A stretch of DNA of 64,000 nucleotides from Streptomyces sp. Go-475 (GTDB lineage: Bacteria; Actinomycetota; Actinomycetes; Streptomycetales; Streptomycetaceae): NCBI RefSeq assembly GCF_003330845.1, contig NZ_CP026121.1, positions 7,483,501 to 7,547,500 of the forward strand, written 5' to 3'. The notes beneath the pieces are model-generated. The model was not told the DNA's origin, did no database searches, and saw only the letters and a program-made list of their open reading frames with translations. Below are positions 34,791 to 44,103 of this stretch, piece after piece. Position 1 is the first letter of the stretch. Every line of letters starts with the position of its first letter. Both the position numbers and the translations under genes were made by a program.

Positions 34791-35617
34791 GGCCGCGCGG
34801 GCACCAGGTCCAGAAGGCGTTCCGAGGCGTCCCGGGCGAGCGGTGAGAGCCGCTCGTGCACGGCCCGGAACGTCTTCTCGGCCCGTTCCGCCGGCCAGTC
34901 GTCCGGCAGGTGCTTGACGGGCAGCCGCGGGTCCCGCCTGACGATCCGCAGCCACTCCGTCTGGAGCCGCAGCCGCAGCGCGAGCGCCTCGTCGGCCTCC
35001 GGGAGACCCTCCTGCCAGGGCTGCCAGCGCCGCACGAACCCCTCGTAGCCGGCGGCCAGGTCGGACAGCTCCCAGGTCTCCTCGATCATCTGCCCGATGT
35101 CCATCCCGGCGTCGGCGTGCGCCCGGAACACCTTCACGTGCGCGGACAGGCCCAGCTCGGCCACCAGGGCCGACACGTCGACCTCGCCCGGGGCGATCCA
35201 CAGGCCGTTGAACAGCGGGCCGAAGCCGCTCCAGGTCAGCTGGGAGCGCAGGTCGTGGCGCTGGCGCTGCCAGGACTCGGGCAGGGAGAAACCGAGCAGG
35301 GTCCAGGTGCCGTCCCAGTGCCGGTTGACGGCACCGGTCTGCCAGATGCGCCGCTCGCCGTCGCGCAGCACCGCCTCCGAGCGTTCGGTCAGCCCGAAGT
35401 ACATGCGGCGGCCCTCGCGCTGGCGGCGCAGCAGGCCGCGGCCCACCATGCGGGTCAGCGTGGAGCGGGTGGCCTGCTCGCCGATCCCGGCCCGGGCGAA
35501 CACGTCGATGACGCTGCCCGAGTACACGCACACGTCACGGCCGAGCACCTGGTCGCCCAGGAACGTCAGCATGAGGGACTGGGGCCGCAGCGACTCTTCA
35601 CCGGTCACGCGGCCCAC
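34781..35617 (-). CDS. PaaX-family regulator
   Basis: The 278-residue protein has the PaaX N-terminal winged helix (LTFLGDQVLGRDVCVYSGSVIDVFARAGI, then TRSTLTRMVGRGLL) and the Cas2-like PaaX central and C-terminal domains (WTLLGFSLPES near residue 105). PaaX senses phenylacetyl-CoA in E. coli; this homologue next to a CoA-dependent aromatic operon may sense another aryl-CoA. GTG start with GGAGG 4 nt upstream. It is convergent with couM. Confidence 0.8.
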   Translation of the reverse strand: MGRVTGEESLRPQSLMLTFLGDQVLGRDVCVYSGSVIDVFARAGIGEQATRSTLTRMVGRGLLRRQREGRRMYFGLTERSEAVLRDGERRIWQTGAVNRHWDGTWTLLGFSLPESWQRQRHDLRSQLTWSGFGPLFNGLWIAPGEVDVSALVAELGLSAHVKVFRAHADAGMDIGQMIEETWELSDLAAGYEGFVRRWQPWQEGLPEADEALALRLRLQTEWLRIVRRDPRLPVKHLPDDWPAERAEKTFRAVHERLSPLARDASERLLDLVPARPQA

Positions 35618-35744
35618 CGTACCTCCGCCCGATCAGTCCGTGACCTGCTGGTACGCGGGGACGCGCGGCCATGTCCGCGACGCCTGCCAGGGCCGGGACG
35701 ACGCCCCCTCCAAGAGGTCCGCGGTCACCACCCCGGCCGCCGTT

Positions 35745-37418
35745 TCAGGAGCCTTCCACGTCGACGAACACGGGGTTCGCGTAGAACCACGTATCGGCCC
35801 ACGGGTCACCGTCCCCGGGCGCGTGCGGCACCGGCCCGTGCGGGTCGACCGAGGCGCCGAGGTAGCCGGTGCCGTGCCGGTTGCCGTCGCTGCCGCGCAG
35901 CCGGACGTAGAAGGACTCCTCGCCCGCGGTGAGCGGGATGCGCAGGGTGTAGGTGCCCGTGCGGCCGGAGACGTCCTGCGACCGGACGACCCGCGTGTCG
36001 GGGGCCTTCCAGGAGTCCCGGTCGGTGACGGGGCCGCGCACCGCGCCGCGGATGACGTCCACGTGCGCCAACTCGGGCAGGATGCCTTGGGGGTTGGGGC
36101 GGGAGGCGGTCGTCACCGTGACCTCCAGCGTCAGCCTCTCGCCCGCGCGGACCCGCAGCCGGCCGCCGAGCGTCACGCCCCGGCCCCGGTCCCGCTCCCG
36201 CTTCAGCCGGACGTCGAGCCCGTCGAGCAGGTGTCCGTGGTCGAGCCAGACGCGGCCCGCGCGCAGACCCGCCATGACCGCCCGGTAGCCGTAGCGGGTC
36301 ACGCCCACGTGCGTGCGGCTGAACTGGCCGGGCCAGAAGTCGCTGCCCGGCTGCGGGGTGTCCGTGTTCACCGGGTCGGGCAGCTTTCCGGTGTTGTCGA
36401 AGGTCTGGCCGGGCTGCCAGTCGCCGTTCTTCCAGGTGTCGAAGACGATCCGGTGGGCGTCGGAGTTGGTGGTGACGGAGAACAGCCGGCCCTCGGCGAG
36501 CATCGAGTCCCACAGCCCGCCGACGGTCGCGGTCGCCCAGTCGAAGCCGCCGTAGGTCAGGTAGGCGTCCGCCGGGTAGCCGGGCCAGGACTGCGCGGAC
36601 GGCTTGTTCTCGTACTCGCCGCGGATCGAGTTCGCCCCGCGCCAGCCGGGGATGGCCGCGCCCTGGGCGCCGGGCGCGCCCTCCATGCCGATCATGATGC
36701 CGGGCGCCGCGTCCCGCCAGTTGCGCATCTCGTGCGGGGAGTCGATGCCGAGACGCATGGGGTGGTTGGCGAGGACCAGGACGTCGTCGACATAGCCGCA
36801 ACGGCGCTGCTCGGCCAGCCACTTGAGGGCCTTCACGGCGTGCGCCTCGTTGCGGGCGGTGTCCGCGTCGGCGGGGCCGCCCTTGTCGTAGGCGAGGAGC
36901 TTGCCGTCGTAGGCGCGCTCGAAGCGGGTGAGCACGTCCACCTCGTGCGGGCCGGGCGCGGTGAACACCGTGCAGTGCTCGGCCGCGGGGATGTACCACT
37001 CCAGGCCCTGGAAGATCAGCTGGCGTGGGTTCTCCGCCCGCGCCTTCAGGATCTCCTGGTGCTCCAGCGCCGCGCCGAAGTCGGCGTGCCCGACGTTGGA
37101 GTGCTCGGTGAACACCATCCAGTCCAGGCCGTACTTCGCGCCCGCGGCGGCCAGTTGGGAGAACGTGTACTTGGCGTCGTGGCTGTAGACGGTGTGGATG
37201 TGGTGGTCGCCGACGAGGTAGGCGAGGCGCGGGTCCTCGCCGCCCAGGTGCCTGCCGTCACCGGCCGCCAGGGCCGGGGTGGCCGCCGAGCCCAGGGCGA
37301 AGGCGGCGCCGAACAGGCCCGCGCGGCGCAGGAGCCCGCGGCGGGAGACGCCCTGCGGATCGAGGGCGGCGGGGGAGACGGACGGGTCGGCCCAGGCGGG
37401 CAGCCGCTGCTCGGTCAT
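35745..37418 (-). CDS. Tat-exported PHP-domain phosphoesterase
   Basis: The 557-residue protein has a twin-arginine signal (SRRGLLRRAGLFGAAFALG, residues ~25-50) and a PHP domain beginning DHHIHTVYSHDAKYTF, with FTEHSNVGHADF, LANHPMR and TNSDAHR as further metal ligands. The C-terminal ~130 residues look like a beta-sandwich. PHP enzymes are trinuclear-metal phosphoesterases, which need not act on nucleic acid when exported folded. It starts 17 bp after the metallophosphoesterase gene, so the two probably share a substrate. GGAGG precedes the ATG. Confidence 0.8.
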   Translation of the reverse strand: MTEQRLPAWADPSVSPAALDPQGVSRRGLLRRAGLFGAAFALGSAATPALAAGDGRHLGGEDPRLAYLVGDHHIHTVYSHDAKYTFSQLAAAGAKYGLDWMVFTEHSNVGHADFGAALEHQEILKARAENPRQLIFQGLEWYIPAAEHCTVFTAPGPHEVDVLTRFERAYDGKLLAYDKGGPADADTARNEAHAVKALKWLAEQRRCGYVDDVLVLANHPMRLGIDSPHEMRNWRDAAPGIMIGMEGAPGAQGAAIPGWRGANSIRGEYENKPSAQSWPGYPADAYLTYGGFDWATATVGGLWDSMLAEGRLFSVTTNSDAHRIVFDTWKNGDWQPGQTFDNTGKLPDPVNTDTPQPGSDFWPGQFSRTHVGVTRYGYRAVMAGLRAGRVWLDHGHLLDGLDVRLKRERDRGRGVTLGGRLRVRAGERLTLEVTVTTASRPNPQGILPELAHVDVIRGAVRGPVTDRDSWKAPDTRVVRSQDVSGRTGTYTLRIPLTAGEESFYVRLRGSDGNRHGTGYLGASVDPHGPVPHAPGDGDPWADTWFYANPVFVDVEGS

Positions 37419-37435
37419 ACGTACCTCCGCAAGGG

Positions 37436-39262
37436 TCAGTGGTTCATGAAGGAGGTGACGGGCAGCGCCCGGGCGACGATCCGGACGTCGCCGAGCCGTC
37501 CGTGGAGGATCTGGTCGATCTTCCCGCCGTACTCGTAGCCGCCGAGCAGCCAGGGCAGCCCGACGGAGCTGATGCCGACCGCGGGCGCCTTGGGGTTGCG
37601 CACCACCGGGCAGCCCTCGACGTACAGCGTGGTGTGCCTGCCGTCGTTGACGACGGCCAGATGCCACCAGGTCTCCAGCGGGGTCTCCTGACCCCAGTTG
37701 GTGGCGATGCCCTGCTGGTTGAGCGGGCGCATGGCCCACTGCGGTTCGCGGTCGTTGGAGAGCGACAGCGTGGCGAGCGGCTCGTCGGGGTCGTCGGCGG
37801 TCCTGCCGGCGGCGCCGCCCGTGCCCGTCCGGCTCACCAGGCCCGACCAGGCGTTGTGGTCCGGGTCCCAGTCGGCGGGCAGCCGGTAGAACGCCTCGAT
37901 GGTGTAACCGTCCTCGAAGGTGGCCCGGTTGAGCGGTGCGCCGTCGACCGTGCGCAGATAGGCGCCCTTCAACGGCGACTTGAAGCCCTGGAACTCCAGG
38001 CTGCCGTGGCCCGGCTGATCGGGGTGGTGGTCGGCCGACCAGCCCAGCGCCCCGCCGCCCACGGTGACCAGGGAGAGGTCGTTGCCGCGTCCGGACAGGT
38101 CGCGGACCGTGCCGTCCACGGGCTGCTCGAAACGCCAGTAGGCGACCGTGCCCGGCACCAGCGTCTTGGACACGGGCCGCGCCGGCCGCGCGGGCACCGG
38201 CGCGAAGCCGGAGAAGCGCTCCTGGAAGTCGATCTCGACGGAGAACCGGTCGGCGTCGCCGCTCAGCTCCATCTCCTGCCGCTCCAGCTCGTTGAGCCCC
38301 TTCTTCGCCCGGCCCAGGATCCACGGCGAGACCGTCTCCACGTCGATGACGTTCCGGTCCAGGTCGAACCGGTAGAGGCGGATCATCGCCGCGCCGCCGA
38401 AGTAGCGGTTCTGGTAGTTCGTCAGGTGCAGGTGGACGTCGTGCCCGGCCGCGTTCTCGCGTACCGCGCGGGCGGCCGGCCAGTAGTGCCCGTTGAGGGT
38501 GAGGAAGATCTGGTCGTGGTCCACGATCAGCTGGTCCCACAGCTGCTGCCCGTAGTCGGACAACGTGTCGTTCTCGACGACCAGTTCATGTGTCGTGAGG
38601 ATCACCGGCGTCTTCGGATGCTTCGCCATGACCTCCTTCGCCCACGCGTACCCCCGCGGCGACAGCCGCCAGTCCAGCGCGAGGACGAGCCACTGCCGGC
38701 CGCCCGCCGTGAACAGGTGGAAGGTGTTGTAGCCGTCCGGGGAGGCCCCGCCGAACGTCCGCTGCTTGTCGAACCGCCGCGGCCCGAAGGCGTCCAGGTA
38801 CGGGGTCGCGCCGCGCTGGTCGGTGGTCGACGACTTCACGTCGTGGTTGCCGGCCAGGACGCTGTAGCCGACGCCCCGCCGGTCCAGCAGGCGGAACGCC
38901 TCCCCGATCGCCGCGAACTCCTCCTTCGCGCCGTTCTGCGTGAGGTCCCCGAGGTGGGACAGGAAGACGATGTTCTCCTCCCGGCCGTGCTCCAGCAGGT
39001 AGCGCAGTGAGGCCTCGACCGGCGCCTTGTCGATGCTCGGCCCGTCGAAGAGGTACTGGGTGTCGGGCATCACGGCGAGCGTGAAGCGGCGGCTGTCCGG
39101 GTCGGGGCGCCAACTCGACGTCGCCGCCTCGGCGGTGACGGCCGGCAGCGCGCTCACCGCGGCGGCCGTCGCGCCGAGCAGCGCGGTCGCGCGCAGGAAA
39201 CTGCGTCTGCCGGCACCGGCCTGGGGCGCCTCGCCCAGGTCGTGATCATGCGAAGTACACAC
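37436..39262 (-). CDS. Tat-exported metallophosphoesterase with C-terminal LamG domain
   Basis: The 608-residue protein has a Tat signal (GRRSFLRATALLG near residue 18) and a calcineurin-like phosphoesterase domain: VMPDTQYL, LSHLGDLTQNG, LAGNHDV and TLNGHYWP supply the two-metal site. The C-terminal ~220 residues (TVAYWRFEQPVDGTVRD onwards) form a LamG/concanavalin-like sugar-binding domain. The GTG at 39262 follows GGAG; the ATG just upstream is out of frame. The binding domain suggests a phosphodiester on a carbohydrate polymer as substrate. Confidence 0.8.
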   Translation of the reverse strand: MCTSHDHDLGEAPQAGAGRRSFLRATALLGATAAAVSALPAVTAEAATSSWRPDPDSRRFTLAVMPDTQYLFDGPSIDKAPVEASLRYLLEHGREENIVFLSHLGDLTQNGAKEEFAAIGEAFRLLDRRGVGYSVLAGNHDVKSSTTDQRGATPYLDAFGPRRFDKQRTFGGASPDGYNTFHLFTAGGRQWLVLALDWRLSPRGYAWAKEVMAKHPKTPVILTTHELVVENDTLSDYGQQLWDQLIVDHDQIFLTLNGHYWPAARAVRENAAGHDVHLHLTNYQNRYFGGAAMIRLYRFDLDRNVIDVETVSPWILGRAKKGLNELERQEMELSGDADRFSVEIDFQERFSGFAPVPARPARPVSKTLVPGTVAYWRFEQPVDGTVRDLSGRGNDLSLVTVGGGALGWSADHHPDQPGHGSLEFQGFKSPLKGAYLRTVDGAPLNRATFEDGYTIEAFYRLPADWDPDHNAWSGLVSRTGTGGAAGRTADDPDEPLATLSLSNDREPQWAMRPLNQQGIATNWGQETPLETWWHLAVVNDGRHTTLYVEGCPVVRNPKAPAVGISSVGLPWLLGGYEYGGKIDQILHGRLGDVRIVARALPVTSFMNH

Positions 39263-39296
39263 GGGTGCTCCATGAGGTGACGGGGAGGGGAGGGAC

Positions 39297-42230
39297 TCAG
39301 AGAACGCGCAGCGTCCAGCTCCAGCGATGGACACCGGCCGCGACGAGATAGGCGGCGAAGGTGTCGGGCCCGCACGAGGCCGTGCCCAGCCCGCGGTGCG
39401 CCGCGTCGATGTGCACCACGCACCCGGCGCGCGGCACCAGTTCGTCGTGGTGCGCGACGGCGGCGAGGTCGGCCGCGCGATGCCGCGTCACGGAGACCTG
39501 GCGGGGCCGGTCCAGCCGCACCGCCAGGCCGGTGGCGTCCGGCGCGGACAGCGTGAACCGCCGAACGCCGTGCCGCCCGCCGCTCTCCTGGGGACGCAGA
39601 TAAGGGGTGAACAGCTCGTCCACCGGCAGCGCGTGATGACCGACGGGCGCGCCCGCGGCCCGGTCCGGGTACGACTCCCAGGGACCCTGCCCGAACCACT
39701 CCAGCAGGTTCAGCCCGGCGACCGTCTCGAACACCGACCCGACCCGGGCCACGTCGTACAGCGCCTCGGGCAGCTCGGCGCACTCCTCGACCAGCAGCCC
39801 GCCCTCGACGGCCGTGAACACCTGCTCGTGCCGGACGGTCCCGCCCGCGCAGACGTGGTCGGCGACCACCGTCACCCGGCCAGAATCGCGCCGCACGGCG
39901 ACGACCTCGCGGGTGGGCGCGTCCAGCCCCCAGTCCCGCCAGCGGCCCGCCATGCCGCCCAGTTCGTCGTTGTCGGTCGGGGCGCGCCACAGGGACAGCG
40001 TGGGCGCGGCCGTCAGCAGCGGATGGACCAGCAGCCCGTCCTCGTCGACCTCGACCGTGCGGCCCGCGACCGGCGTGTGCGCCACCGGGGACGCCGCCCG
40101 CAGCCGCACCTGGGGCAGGCACACGACCGTGCCGCGCGGCGCCCACGGCTCGTCACCGGCCGTGGTGACCCGCAACGTCAGCCACGCCTCGCCGCCGTCC
40201 TCCGGCAGCGCGAACGGCAGCGGCACCGCGGCCGTCTCACCCGGGCGCAGATCGGGCAGCTCGGCGGGGGCCGTCAGGGTGCCGCCGTCGGCGAGGGACA
40301 GCTGCCACTCGCCGGACAGCCAGTCCAGGCCGCGGAAGTGCTGGTGGTTGCCCAGGACGACGCCCTCGTGCCGGAAGGCCTCGATCCGCAGGGGCGCGGC
40401 GATCTCCCGGTGCTCGAACATCACCGGCTTGGGGGTGCGGTCGGGGAAGACGACCCCGTCGGCGATGAAGGCGCCGTCGTGGTCCGTCTCCCCGAAGTCG
40501 CCGCCGTACGCCCAGCGGTGCCCGGGCGCGGCGACACCGTTGTCGTAGAGCCCGGCGCCCCCACGCCCGGCCGGTCTGCCGTCGTTCACACGCTGGAGGA
40601 TGCCGTGGTCCCAGAACTCCCAGATGAACCCGCCCTGAAGACCCGGGGTGGCCTCGATGGCCGCCCAATGGTCCGCCAGCGTGCCGTTGCTGTTGCCCAT
40701 GGCGTGCGCGTACTCGCACTGGATGAGCGGCTTGGTCTGCGTCCCCGACATGGCGTGCGCGATGCACTCCTCCAGCGGGGCGTACATCGGGCAGGCGATG
40801 TCGGAGGCCAGGTCCGGGTCGGCCCAGCCGCGCTTGGCCGCGCCCTCGTACTGGAGCGGCCGGGTCGGGTCGTGCCGGCGGACCCAGCCGGCGGCCGCGT
40901 CGTGGTTCGCGCCGTAGTCGGACTCGTTGCCCAGCGACCAGACGATCACGGACGGGTGGTTCTTGTCGCGCAGCACCATCCGCGCGACACGGTCGACGAA
41001 GGCGTTCAGATAGCGGGGGTCGTCGGCGATCTCGTGCGCGTGGTCGTGGGACTCGATGTCGGCCTCGTCGACGACGTAGAAGCCGAGCTCGTCGGCCAGG
41101 TCGTACAGGGCCGGGTCGTTCGGGTAGTGCGCGGTGCGGATCGCGTTGAAGCCGAACCGCTTGAGCAGGACGAGGTCGGCGCGCATGTCGTCGTACGACA
41201 CCGTCCGGCCGGTCAGCGGATGGAAGTCGTGCCGGTTGACGCCCCGGATGAACACGCGCTCGCCGTTGACCAGCAGGTCCCGGCCGTCGATCTCGACGTC
41301 CCGGAAGCCGATCCGGTGGCGCGAGGTGTCGGCGACGGTGCCGTCGGCGCGGTGGAGGCGCACGGTCAGGCCGTACAGCTCGGGCGTCTCGGCGCTCCAA
41401 GTGCGCACGCCGGGGACGGCGGCCCGCAGCCGGGCCTCGCCGAGGAAAGCGGAGACGCGCTCGTCCTCGGCGTTGGCCCGGTCGAACTCCGCGTCCTGCG
41501 TGAGCAGGTGCCCGTCCAGCTCCCCGCTGACGTACCAGCCCTCGGGCAGCGCCCCGCCCGCGTCCCGCACCCGGCAGTCCACCCGCAGGTCCCCGTTCCG
41601 CCGGGCGCGCACGCTCACGTCCGCGAGGTGCAGCGGGTCGGTGGCGTACAGCAGCACCGAGCGGGTGATCCCGCCGTGCCACCACTGGTCCTGGTCCTCG
41701 ATGTGCGAGGCGTCCGACCACTTGACGACGGTCAGGCGCAGGACGGCCCGCTCGCCGGGGCGCACCACGCCCGTCAGGTCGAACTCGGCGGCCAGGTGCG
41801 AGTCCTTGGAGAGGCCGACGGGCCGCCCGTCCACGTGCACCAGCAGCACGCTCTCGGCGGCACCGACCTGGAGCACGATCCGCCGCCCGGCCCACTCGGC
41901 CGGCACGTCCACCGCGCGCTCGTACACCCCCGTCGGGTTCGCGGCCGGCACGTCCGGCGGGAACGCGGCGAACGGCATGCGGACGTTGAGGTACCGCGGC
42001 AGATCGTCCGTGCCCTGCATGGTCCAGACCCCGGGCACGTACGACGACGACCAGACCTCCCCGGGCGGGGCTTCCGGGGCGGGGAGCAACTGGAAGCGCC
42101 AGTCGCCGTCGAGGCAGACGGCCCCGGAGCGCCGGTCCACGGCGTTCGTCGGCAGCCGCCCCCAGGAGGTCAGCTCGGGTGCCGCCCAGGGGCGCAGGGC
42201 GATCAGGGGATCGGGGAGTGCGTCGGTCAT
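39297..42230 (-). CDS. GH2 beta-galactosidase (LacZ-like)
   Basis: The 977-residue protein has the full LacZ architecture: jelly-roll, two immunoglobulin-like domains, TIM barrel and C-terminal beta-sandwich. RGVNRHDFHP opens the catalytic domain, Glu436 in WSLGNESD is acid/base and Glu506 in QCEYAHAMGN the nucleophile. No signal peptide, so it acts in the cytoplasm on imported galactosides. Start overlaps the phosphodiesterase stop as ATGA and lacks its own ribosome site. Confidence 0.9.
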   Translation of the reverse strand: MTDALPDPLIALRPWAAPELTSWGRLPTNAVDRRSGAVCLDGDWRFQLLPAPEAPPGEVWSSSYVPGVWTMQGTDDLPRYLNVRMPFAAFPPDVPAANPTGVYERAVDVPAEWAGRRIVLQVGAAESVLLVHVDGRPVGLSKDSHLAAEFDLTGVVRPGERAVLRLTVVKWSDASHIEDQDQWWHGGITRSVLLYATDPLHLADVSVRARRNGDLRVDCRVRDAGGALPEGWYVSGELDGHLLTQDAEFDRANAEDERVSAFLGEARLRAAVPGVRTWSAETPELYGLTVRLHRADGTVADTSRHRIGFRDVEIDGRDLLVNGERVFIRGVNRHDFHPLTGRTVSYDDMRADLVLLKRFGFNAIRTAHYPNDPALYDLADELGFYVVDEADIESHDHAHEIADDPRYLNAFVDRVARMVLRDKNHPSVIVWSLGNESDYGANHDAAAGWVRRHDPTRPLQYEGAAKRGWADPDLASDIACPMYAPLEECIAHAMSGTQTKPLIQCEYAHAMGNSNGTLADHWAAIEATPGLQGGFIWEFWDHGILQRVNDGRPAGRGGAGLYDNGVAAPGHRWAYGGDFGETDHDGAFIADGVVFPDRTPKPVMFEHREIAAPLRIEAFRHEGVVLGNHQHFRGLDWLSGEWQLSLADGGTLTAPAELPDLRPGETAAVPLPFALPEDGGEAWLTLRVTTAGDEPWAPRGTVVCLPQVRLRAASPVAHTPVAGRTVEVDEDGLLVHPLLTAAPTLSLWRAPTDNDELGGMAGRWRDWGLDAPTREVVAVRRDSGRVTVVADHVCAGGTVRHEQVFTAVEGGLLVEECAELPEALYDVARVGSVFETVAGLNLLEWFGQGPWESYPDRAAGAPVGHHALPVDELFTPYLRPQESGGRHGVRRFTLSAPDATGLAVRLDRPRQVSVTRHRAADLAAVAHHDELVPRAGCVVHIDAAHRGLGTASCGPDTFAAYLVAAGVHRWSWTLRVL

Positions 42231-43147
42231 GACCAATCCGAAGTCGGGGCGGTGGGCCGGGACAGAACGCGCCCCTGCAACTCCCAGGCGGGGTCGGCGG
42301 GGATGCCGAGGCGGTCCAGGACGGTGGGGGCGATGTCGATGAGGCGGGGGGTGTCGAGCCGGATGCCTCCGGGCACGCCCGCGCCGCGCGGCTCGGCGAG
42401 GATGACGAAGACCTCCCGCTCGGCACGCGTGTCGCCGCCGTGGCCGCCGTGGCCGCCGGTGTCGAGGTGGCCGTGGTCCGTGGTGACCAGCACGGTCCAG
42501 TGCTCGTGGGCGGGCCGTGCGGCGATCGCCGCCAGCAGCCGTCCCAGGTGGGCGTCCTGGGCGAGGAGGGCCTCGTCGTAGGCGGGGGAGAGGGGGCCGG
42601 TGGCGTGGCCGGCCTCGTCGGTGGCGCCGAAGTACACGAACACGAGGTCCGGGTCGTCCTCGGTGAGCCAGCGGACGGCGGTGTCGGCGACGCGGCGGTC
42701 CGCGCTCGCGTAGCCGTCGGACTCGCCGTCGTGACGCACCCGCCTGCCGATGGCGGCGCCGAGGACGCCCCGGTCGACCAGCTCCGGCCAGGACACCACC
42801 GCCGCCGTGCGCAGACCGGGCCGGGCGGCTGCGGCGCGGCTCAGGAAGTCGGGGTAGCGGGTGTAGTCGGCGCCGAGGAAGTCGTTGCCGGTCACGCCGT
42901 GGCGGTCGGGCCACACGCCGGTGAGCACGCTCGACCAGCCGGGCCCGGAGTCGGTGTAGGCCGGGCCGGCCGGCGGTCCGTCCTCGGGCCGGCCGTAGGG
43001 CAGCAGGCTCGTGCCGTGCGCTCCCGCGGCCATCAGGGCGTGGAGAACAGGGGCGTTGGCCGGCTCGCGGGTCAGCCGGTCGTGGCGCAGGCCGTCCATG
43101 CCGACGACGAGGACCTTGCCGTGCGCGGTGGCCTCGGCGTCTGGCAC
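42227..43147 (-). CDS. Alkaline-phosphatase-superfamily phosphodiesterase/pyrophosphatase
   Basis: The 306-residue protein has the type I phosphodiesterase/nucleotide pyrophosphatase core: VVGMDGLRHDRL with a metal Asp, GPGWSSVLTGVWPDRHGV with the nucleophile Ser, and VTTDHGHLD with the Asp/His metal pair. No signal peptide. It would cleave phosphodiesters or phosphomonoesters such as sugar-linked phosphates in the cytoplasm. It is coupled to the beta-galactosidase gene and separated from the transporter genes by a terminator-like repeat. Confidence 0.85.
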   Translation of the reverse strand: MPDAEATAHGKVLVVGMDGLRHDRLTREPANAPVLHALMAAGAHGTSLLPYGRPEDGPPAGPAYTDSGPGWSSVLTGVWPDRHGVTGNDFLGADYTRYPDFLSRAAAARPGLRTAAVVSWPELVDRGVLGAAIGRRVRHDGESDGYASADRRVADTAVRWLTEDDPDLVFVYFGATDEAGHATGPLSPAYDEALLAQDAHLGRLLAAIAARPAHEHWTVLVTTDHGHLDTGGHGGHGGDTRAEREVFVILAEPRGAGVPGGIRLDTPRLIDIAPTVLDRLGIPADPAWELQGRVLSRPTAPTSDWS

Positions 43148-43208
43148 TGCCTACCCCTCTCGTCCAAGAGCTCGGGACCGACTGTCGGTTCTCGGGTGCG
43201 CGTCCGCT

Positions 43209-43249
43209 GTGGTTGATCGCGCAGTTCCCCGCGCCCCTTTCGGGGCGCG
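43209..43249 (-). terminator. Terminator hairpin within a widespread Streptomyces intergenic repeat
   Basis: CGCGCCCC (43230-43237) and GGGGCGCG (43242-43249) form a perfect 8-bp stem. Read on the minus strand it continues GGGGCGCGGGGAACTGCGCG, a motif I recognise as very abundant downstream of Streptomyces genes. It follows the ABC permease stop and probably ends the transporter transcript. Confidence 0.75.
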
Positions 43250-43254
43250 TCCCC

Positions 43255-44103
43255 TCAGCTTCCTTGCACCGCTCCCTCCGTCGCGCCCGCGATGAAGCCC
43301 CGGGCGAAGATCGTGAAGACCACGACCAGGGGGACGGACGCCATGAGGACGCCGGCCATGACCATGCTGTAGTCGGTGGTGTGGCCGACGTGGAGCTGGG
43401 CGAGCGCCACCTGGAGGGTGAGGTGGCTGGGGTCGGTGAGCACGACCAGCGGCCAGATGTAGTCGTTCCAGGCGCCGACGAAGGCGTAGATGGCCAGGAA
43501 GGACAGCGCCGGCTTGATCATCGGCAGCACGATGTTCCAGTACTGGCGGAAGAACCCGGCGCCGTCGATGCGCGCGGCGTCGAGCAGTTCGTCCGGCACG
43601 CCGTTCTCGATGTACTGGCGCAGCCAGAAGATGCCGAAGGCGTTGGCGAGGGCGGGCGGGACGAGTGCCTTGAGGGTGCCGACCCAGCCGATGTCGGACA
43701 TGAGGATGAACTGCGGCAGGACGGCCAGCTGGAGCGGCAGCATCATGAAGCCCAGCAGCGTCGCGAACAGCACCCGGCGCCCGGGGAAGTCGAACTTGGC
43801 GAAGGCGAAGGCCGCCAGCGAGTCGACGAACAGCACCAGGACGGTGGTGACCGACGCGACGACGATCGTGTTCAGCATCGACCCGAAGAAGTCGATGGTG
43901 TCGAGCACGTGCCGGACGTTCTCCAGGAGGTGGGATCCGAAGGTCAGCTTCGGCGGGCTCTTGTAGATGTCCTCGGTGGTGTTCGTCGCCATGACGATCG
44001 TCCACACGAACGGGAAGACCGAGATCAGGACGGCCAGGGCGAGGACGATGTGCGCGGTCAGGCCCTTGGGGCGCCGGGACCGCCTGGTGACCGCCGCGGT
44101 CAT
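43255..44103 (-). CDS. Sugar ABC transporter permease (MalG-like)
   Basis: The 282-residue protein has six predicted membrane segments and the EAA loop (DAARIDGAGFFRQYWNIVLP) that contacts the ATPase. GGAGGAAGTC precedes the ATG, which overlaps the previous permease stop by 4 bp. With the other permease and lipoprotein it makes a carbohydrate uptake (CUT1) importer; no ATPase gene is present, so a shared ATPase such as MsiK is likely used. Confidence 0.9.
   Translation of the reverse strand: MTAAVTRRSRRPKGLTAHIVLALAVLISVFPFVWTIVMATNTTEDIYKSPPKLTFGSHLLENVRHVLDTIDFFGSMLNTIVVASVTTVLVLFVDSLAAFAFAKFDFPGRRVLFATLLGFMMLPLQLAVLPQFILMSDIGWVGTLKALVPPALANAFGIFWLRQYIENGVPDELLDAARIDGAGFFRQYWNIVLPMIKPALSFLAIYAFVGAWNDYIWPLVVLTDPSHLTLQVALAQLHVGHTTDYSMVMAGVLMASVPLVVVFTIFARGFIAGATEGAVQGS

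Noticed and set aside
35745..38540. Reading the PHP protein as a 931-residue fusion
   Set aside because: The frame upstream of 37418 is a shadow of the metallophosphoesterase; the ATG with GGAGG and Tat signal marks the start.
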